64,000 bases of DNA. It comes from Rhytidiadelphus loreus. Lineage: Eukaryota; Streptophyta; Bryopsida; Hypnales; Hylocomiaceae. The DNA is taken from assembly GCA_947034895.1 (NCBI GenBank), contig OX344762.1, forward strand, positions 40,156,760 to 40,220,759, in the 5' to 3' direction. Numbering within the stretch: position 1 is the stretch's first letter; each line of letters starts with the position of its first letter. Below are positions 58,779 to 64,000 of this stretch, one piece after another. A program made the translations under genes and the position numbers. The notes beneath the pieces are model-generated. The model saw only the letters and a list, made by a program, of their open reading frames with translations. It made no database searches and was not told the DNA's origin.

Positions 58779-59018
58779 TACCTATGTTGTAGATTCTTTT
58801 CATGTTATAGTGTACCTATGTTATAGACTTTTTTCATGTTGTAGATTCTTTTCATGTTATAGTGTACCTATATTATAGACTCTTTTCATATTATAGTGTA
58901 CCTATGTTATAGACTCTTTCCATATTATAGGTACCTATGTTATAGACTCTTTCCATGTATAGTGTACCTATGTTATAGACTCTTTCAATGTTATAGTGTA
59001 CCTATGTTATAGTTACAT
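58779..59018. repeat. Tandem repeat, 33-34-bp unit, about 7 copies
   Basis: Unit TACCTATGTTATAGACTCTT followed by TTCATGTTATAGTG, with variants. Related in sequence (TATAACATAGGTACC when reversed) to the array at 11556-11790 into which the CACTA element inserted. Confidence 0.92.
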
Positions 59019-62000
59019 ATGTTATAAACACCTTCAAATGGTTGAAAATACATACCCACTGGGTTCAAGGCTTGTAGGCTCACATCTCTACGCTCATGCG
59101 CTAGAATCATTGAATTTTGTACTACAATCACATTGTGCTATGGTAATACATGAGCAAAAAGTAGTTATGGTGTTATGGTATACTCAAGTGGATGTCCTTC
59201 AAAAATTTGTTTTTTTGAGCATTCCAATGTCATCATATATACAAAATATTGACTAATTGAGCATCTTTCATCAATGTTGTCAATAACTCAATGGTGACAT
59301 TTTTTCAAAAGTTGTACATTTTCATTGATCTTTCTTCTATAGGAAAGCTACACAAGTCTTCTTTTAATTCAATAGTGGCAATCATCAAAAAAATTCCACA
59401 CTAATGAGGCATTATGCTTGTTATAAGAGTTAGTCAAGAAAACAAGAGTTATGCTCACCTAGCCCCTAGTCTTCAATTAGGAACTAACTTAAAACTTGTG
59501 CACTAAACAATTTTGAGGTTTAAATCTTATGGATGGAGAATTGGGCTGAAAATCTAAAAGAAAAAAATAATTTTCATTATTTATAACATTCTTAAGTAGA
59601 AGTAGAGATTAGATGAAAACTTAAATCGTTAATTGTTCTAAAATGGAATATTTTGATTAATTTCACAACCATATTCAATGAAAATGAAAATTTTAAAAAT
59701 AATTTTGAGTTTTTTGGATTTTTTTTGTTGCTGAAGTTCAATTATAAGTATTTCAATAAGTGGTAAATATAAAAAATTAATATTTTAATGGAGGGAAGAG
59801 TGAACAAGTTGGGTTTTTTTAAGATAACTACACCTAAAATTGACCCTTTTGGATTCTTGACCAAAATGAATTGTTTCTATTCATAAGAGCCTTTATAGAG
59901 GTCAATTTCAAATACTCCAATTTCACCACTTAAAAAGTTCATAGTTTATTCATATGCAGAATTAAACCCTAGACCCTTTTTTTATATGTCTAGAAATGTA
60001 TAAGAAGATTATCTAGAATATGCTATTCTTTTGGTTGCCTTTCATTACCATACAAAAAGAGATAACACAATATAGAATAGGGTTTTAATCCGGATTACAA
60101 GGAAGCAAACAAAGATTGGACAAAAGGGAAGAGGCCACTCTCCATTGAACCAACTAAATGCCACTAGAATCGAAAACATTCTTGACACACCAAATTGAAT
60201 GGAATTCCTCACTAATCTGAAGTTTACGCATGTCATGAGCATGTCACTAAGAAAGTTCTTCTCAACCATACCAATGTAGATGGTGTGCTGCAAAGACAAG
60301 TCAAAAATATAAAGAACATTGATAACCTTGTTTATAATTTTTTTATTTTCTTTCACAAGATCCAACCAAAAATTAGGCAATCAAATAATAGAAACAATGC
60401 TCAATTGCTTATTTGGATCCATTTAGGAGTATTTACCTTATCCTTTTGTAAACCACCCTTTGTAGAGAAATTTGGCACTTCATAATGCCTGGAAAATTTG
60501 GTATACCATAGATGTAGGACAAGGTTGGTGGAAAATAATTATTTTATAACAAACCAAAAAAAAATGAAGAAAAATTGCCGAAATTAGCAAGAATTAAATG
60601 ACCAGATTGTCAAAAATAAAGAAAACATTCAGTGTTAGTTAGAAAGTCCAAATAGCCAAAATACAGTCAATGGTTCAACGCATCTACATGTATTCAATAC
60701 TACCAATATCAATTTATGGCATTTGACCATCTACTATCAATAAAAAAATTTATGGCAAAATGCAAGAATTTACGATATTTCATTGACTTTAAGTGAGAAT
60801 GAAGGATGGAGAGGTCATGTAAAAATGAAATCCATTGTCCATCATGAATCCTCAAGAGGATATGGAATAATTTGAAGATAAAAGCTTCACCACTCATTGT
60901 CAAAACATAAGAATTGTGTTTAAAGTAGAATTTTAGACCTCATTTCAGCATGGTAAAATAGCTTCTTCTTTTTTATAACTTTGAACTATGAAAAGTTGGA
61001 AAATCAATCTAACTTTCATTTCTAAAAACCCGTTTGTAATTTTGAGCCTCCAAAAAACAAAGAGACAAGAGTTGTGGAACACATTCAAAGAAGATGCCAA
61101 AGAAAATGTCCCTTCCAACATCTCTTTGAATTTTGTTCATAACTTTTGATTGGAGACTTGAAATCTCAAATGGCTTTTTGGAGATGAAAATAAGCTTGAT
61201 TTTCTACATTAATTTAGTTCAAAGTATTTTGAAAAAAACTATTCTACATTAATCAAATCAAGTATGAAATTCTACTTGACCACAATTTATTCTTTTGATT
61301 TAACTACGAGCATTTGAGCTCCTTCTAATCCTAAATTTACATATCCCACATGTGTTGTTTACCTCCTACCACCCCACTTGTATTAAGTGCTTGTCTTCTT
61401 GATACCTGTATAGGTTGAGTGGCTTCCTACGCTATTTGATGTACTATGTGCGAAGGTCTAATTTGTCACTCACGTGTCGAAATTGAATTTCCATGTCATC
61501 TCATATAGGAGGGGGTTGCAGAATCGCTCAGTCATTTACAATTGCCCCTACAAATGCTGTGAAAATCGTGCAGAAGCAATTTTGTGTGATTGTAGACTTT
61601 TTATGTTGAGAACCGCCCATCCAAAGTGGTTCATTCTAGAATAATTTTAGGGTGGAAAAGGTGATTGTAGTATATAGTATTTAGTAATGAATGAATGATG
61701 ATGTACCTCACATTGGAAGTGAAGTGTAGTTAATGAGATGCAATAATTTTTAATTGTAAGTTGAAACTAATACGGTGGAAGCACCCAAAAACGTCAGTTT
61801 AAAGAATTCAGCATACTTAGAGGCACCATTTTAAGAAATTAATATTTTTGTGGTGTTAGCGAGAGAAAATCATGAATTTAAAATTTAAAAAAAAAAATTT
61901 GGACTTGGCATGTATTTTCTATGAATTTTCAAAGTTGCAGTCCCTAGACCACTGGAACCGTCCTGTAGGTGGACCCAAATCTGAATTCTGACAAATTCAG

Positions 62001-62713
62001 CACTTACCCAATGACAGTGAAGAGAAGATAAAACTTTATGACACATGTCAAGGACCATTCAATAAAAGTCTAAGGACGGTTTATTGTCCATCTAAGAACA
62101 AAGATTAGGTACATGCGCGGTATTGGGTGTTTCCACCTTAAACTGAATTAAGATGTGTTTTGCATGATTCAGAGAGTGCCATGAACACTTTAAGTTGTTA
62201 TTTGATCCATTCACTGTTGTTTTTATATTCTTTACAGCTACAGTCTATGTGCGCAATGAGCGACCGATGCACTTTTGCCTTATAAAAATCGTCAAAATTT
62301 CATTTTTGTTGCAAAATTTTTGAAAAAATTGGAATAATAGCTCCTCTTCTTTCTCTAGCCATGAAAAAAAATTACTTACTTTCGGTTTCACTGGCTTCTC
62401 CAAACAGGCCTCCGACCCGCTATTGTAACGTATCTCTTCAGAATGCCAATGCTTGCACACTCAGTCAGTGTTAGTTGATGTTATGTCAGTTATCCTTCCT
62501 TTTTAAGTTAAATGCTTTATTTGAAAACATATTCCAAAATAAGTTACAGCCAGTGTTGCGCCTTTACAGTAAGCTTGGCCACAGTGAAAATCTTTTGATA
62601 AAATTAATAAAATTTGATTCCTGCAACAGGTAGATAAAGTGCACAGCAAATAATGAACAACAATTCAGTGAATGCTGCTTTTACAGATCTGCTTCGTTCA
62701 GGATTGTTATTAT
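59019..62713. other. AT-rich DNA, no recognised content
   Basis: 3.7 kb without a plausible gene. Frames such as minus 60045-60380 are hydrophobic by composition and unsupported. Confidence 0.5.
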
Positions 62714-63201
62714 GGCCAGGGAGAATTGACCCCCTTATTGCCGGCCAAGGTGAATTGACCCCCTCATTGCCCCTCCGGGGCAAACCCTGGAATTTTTTAT
62801 TTACAAGGCTTAATATTTTTTTTGAAATTCTGAATTCATATTTGCAATCAGAGGCCCCAAATTACATTCGGGAGATGCAAGAATTACCCAATTGGCACAA
62901 CATAGGGGGCTTTTTTTTCAAACCAAAGATGACCAGGGCAATGAGGGGGCCAATTCTCCCTACGCGGGAAAATTGACCCCTTTATTGCCATGGCCAAGGA
63001 TAAATGTAAAAATAAAAATCCCTCTATTTTGTGGTGCATTAATTTTGTATTTATTCACCTTTCATAGGTAGTTTGGGGCATGACCCAATCCCAACTATGA
63101 ATTCAGAATTTGCAAATTTTATCTTGGGTGGCAAATTAAAAATTCCAGTGTTTTCTCAAGGGTTAAAACTCAGGCAATAAGGGGATCAATCTCCCATGAC
63201 C
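62714..63201. mobile_element. Palindromic MITE with 6-bp target duplication (488 bp)
   Basis: TATTAT flanks both sides (62708-62713, 63202-63207). The ends GGCCAGGGAGAATTGACCCC and the inverse of GGTCATGGGAGATTGATCCC are about 30-bp inverted repeats with few mismatches. Two inner inverted copies of AATTGACCCCCTCATTGCC give it a nested palindromic structure. The superfamily is not clear from a 6-bp duplication. Confidence 0.85.
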
Positions 63202-63419
63202 TATTATTATAATGGTAATGGTCATGTATTAGAATGTAAATGCATGACCATTGTAAGTACCTTTATTTTTTTTGAAAAATGACTTAAGACACCTAACATA
63301 GATATGCGTTTAACTTGAATGATCACCATACATACATTTAAACCATTTAAAAACCCTTGTTGGTTTTACAACCATCTACCTTAGTACTATTTAGAATGCA
63401 GGTAGGTTTGGAATCTTTG

Positions 63420-63789
63420 GACGCCATACTACCCGCAAACTAAAACTCCTCATAACTTTCATTTCATTAGTCAAAATAGAACGATTCAAAGCTTTCCATG
63501 TGTACATAAATATGGAGAACCAATTTTAAATTTTTATTTTTTAGAAAAGTGATTTTCAAAGAAGTTTTTTGGATTGTCCAAGTTGTCCACCAACCGCTGA
63601 AAATTACTTATCATGCAATAACTTTTTAACTATGTAATCAAAAATTATGAAAAGTGTTGCACCTTAGTAAAGCTACTCCTCAAGCCCATGTTGTGTGAAA
63701 TTTTCAAAGAAAAATAAATAAAAATCCATTCATAGTAAGCTACCCCAAATCGCCACGTTGCCAAAAAATGGTGTTTGGACCTTTAGGGG
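63420..63789 (+). mobile_element. Long TTAA-family element, 3' part
   Basis: Aligns with 870-1240 and 37900-38239, sharing AAACTAAAACTCCTCATAAC, CCCCAAATCGCCA and the end GGACCTTTAGGGG, then TTAA (63790-63793). No left end found. Confidence 0.65.
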
Positions 63790-64000
63790 TTAAACTTCAA
63801 ATTAAAGTGAATGTTTCTTGTGATTTTTGGACCAAAGTTCTTTTACTTCTACTTCAACTTAGCTTAAATCATCTTGTTTTGGTACTGTGTGAATTGTTGG
63901 GTTAAAATAATACAAAAAAGCACTCATTGGAAGTCAAACTACTATAGATGACCTTTTCCTTTCTACACCAAATTAGGAGGATGAATAGTTGCACTTCTGT

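Overview
The window looks like nuclear DNA of a land plant. The genes have many GT-AG introns, the intergenic DNA is AT-rich and crowded with plant-type inverted-repeat transposons, and all three genes are plant families. One is a glutathione S-transferase fused to a hemerythrin domain, a class I know chiefly from mosses, so a bryophyte-grade plant is the most likely source. That is an inference; the sequence alone does not name the species.

Only three protein-coding genes can be modelled, all on the + strand. (1) Agmatine deiminase (AIH), 5 exons, 19415-21748, makes N-carbamoylputrescine in the arginine route to putrescine. (2) A plastid-type PHT4 anion/phosphate transporter (MFS, SLC17-like), 15 exons, 24736-32088. 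(3) A GST-hemerythrin fusion, 4 exons, 50989-54113, with an N-terminal Met-Gly-Ala-Cys-Cys that looks like a lipidation signal and a complete H / HxxxE / H / HxxxE ligand set. The exon joins were worked out by hand from splice sites and reading phase, and every junction keeps the frame. Nothing suggests the three genes act in one pathway.

Region by region. 1-5207: a nearly identical 2.67-kb direct tandem duplication, whose second copy is cut off inside a C-run. 5204-17770: a 12.6-kb structure with 1.15-kb inverted arms that are more than 99% identical. The arms carry many copies of a GC-rich 13-mer, and the AT-rich 10-kb loop holds nested elements, including a complete non-autonomous CACTA transposon (9256-11552, 3-bp target duplication CTA). 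17771-24735: genic DNA with AIH and, upstream of PHT4, two abutting TA-flanked MITEs, the second with an internal hairpin. 24736-32088: PHT4, with a CACTA-like MITE and a hairpin in its introns. 32089-50988: 19 kb without a recognised gene, filled with MITEs: TTAA-flanked elements (piggyBac-like target), a classic Stowaway (TIR CTCCCTCCGTCCC, TA duplication), and a 300-bp palindromic family. 50989-54113: the GST-hemerythrin gene. 54114-64000: tandem repeats, another complete TTAA element and a palindromic element with a 6-bp target duplication.

No transposase, reverse transcriptase, CRISPR array, rRNA or convincing tRNA gene was seen. Most of the transposable DNA is therefore non-autonomous. 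All family names for repeats rest on termini and target duplications read by eye.
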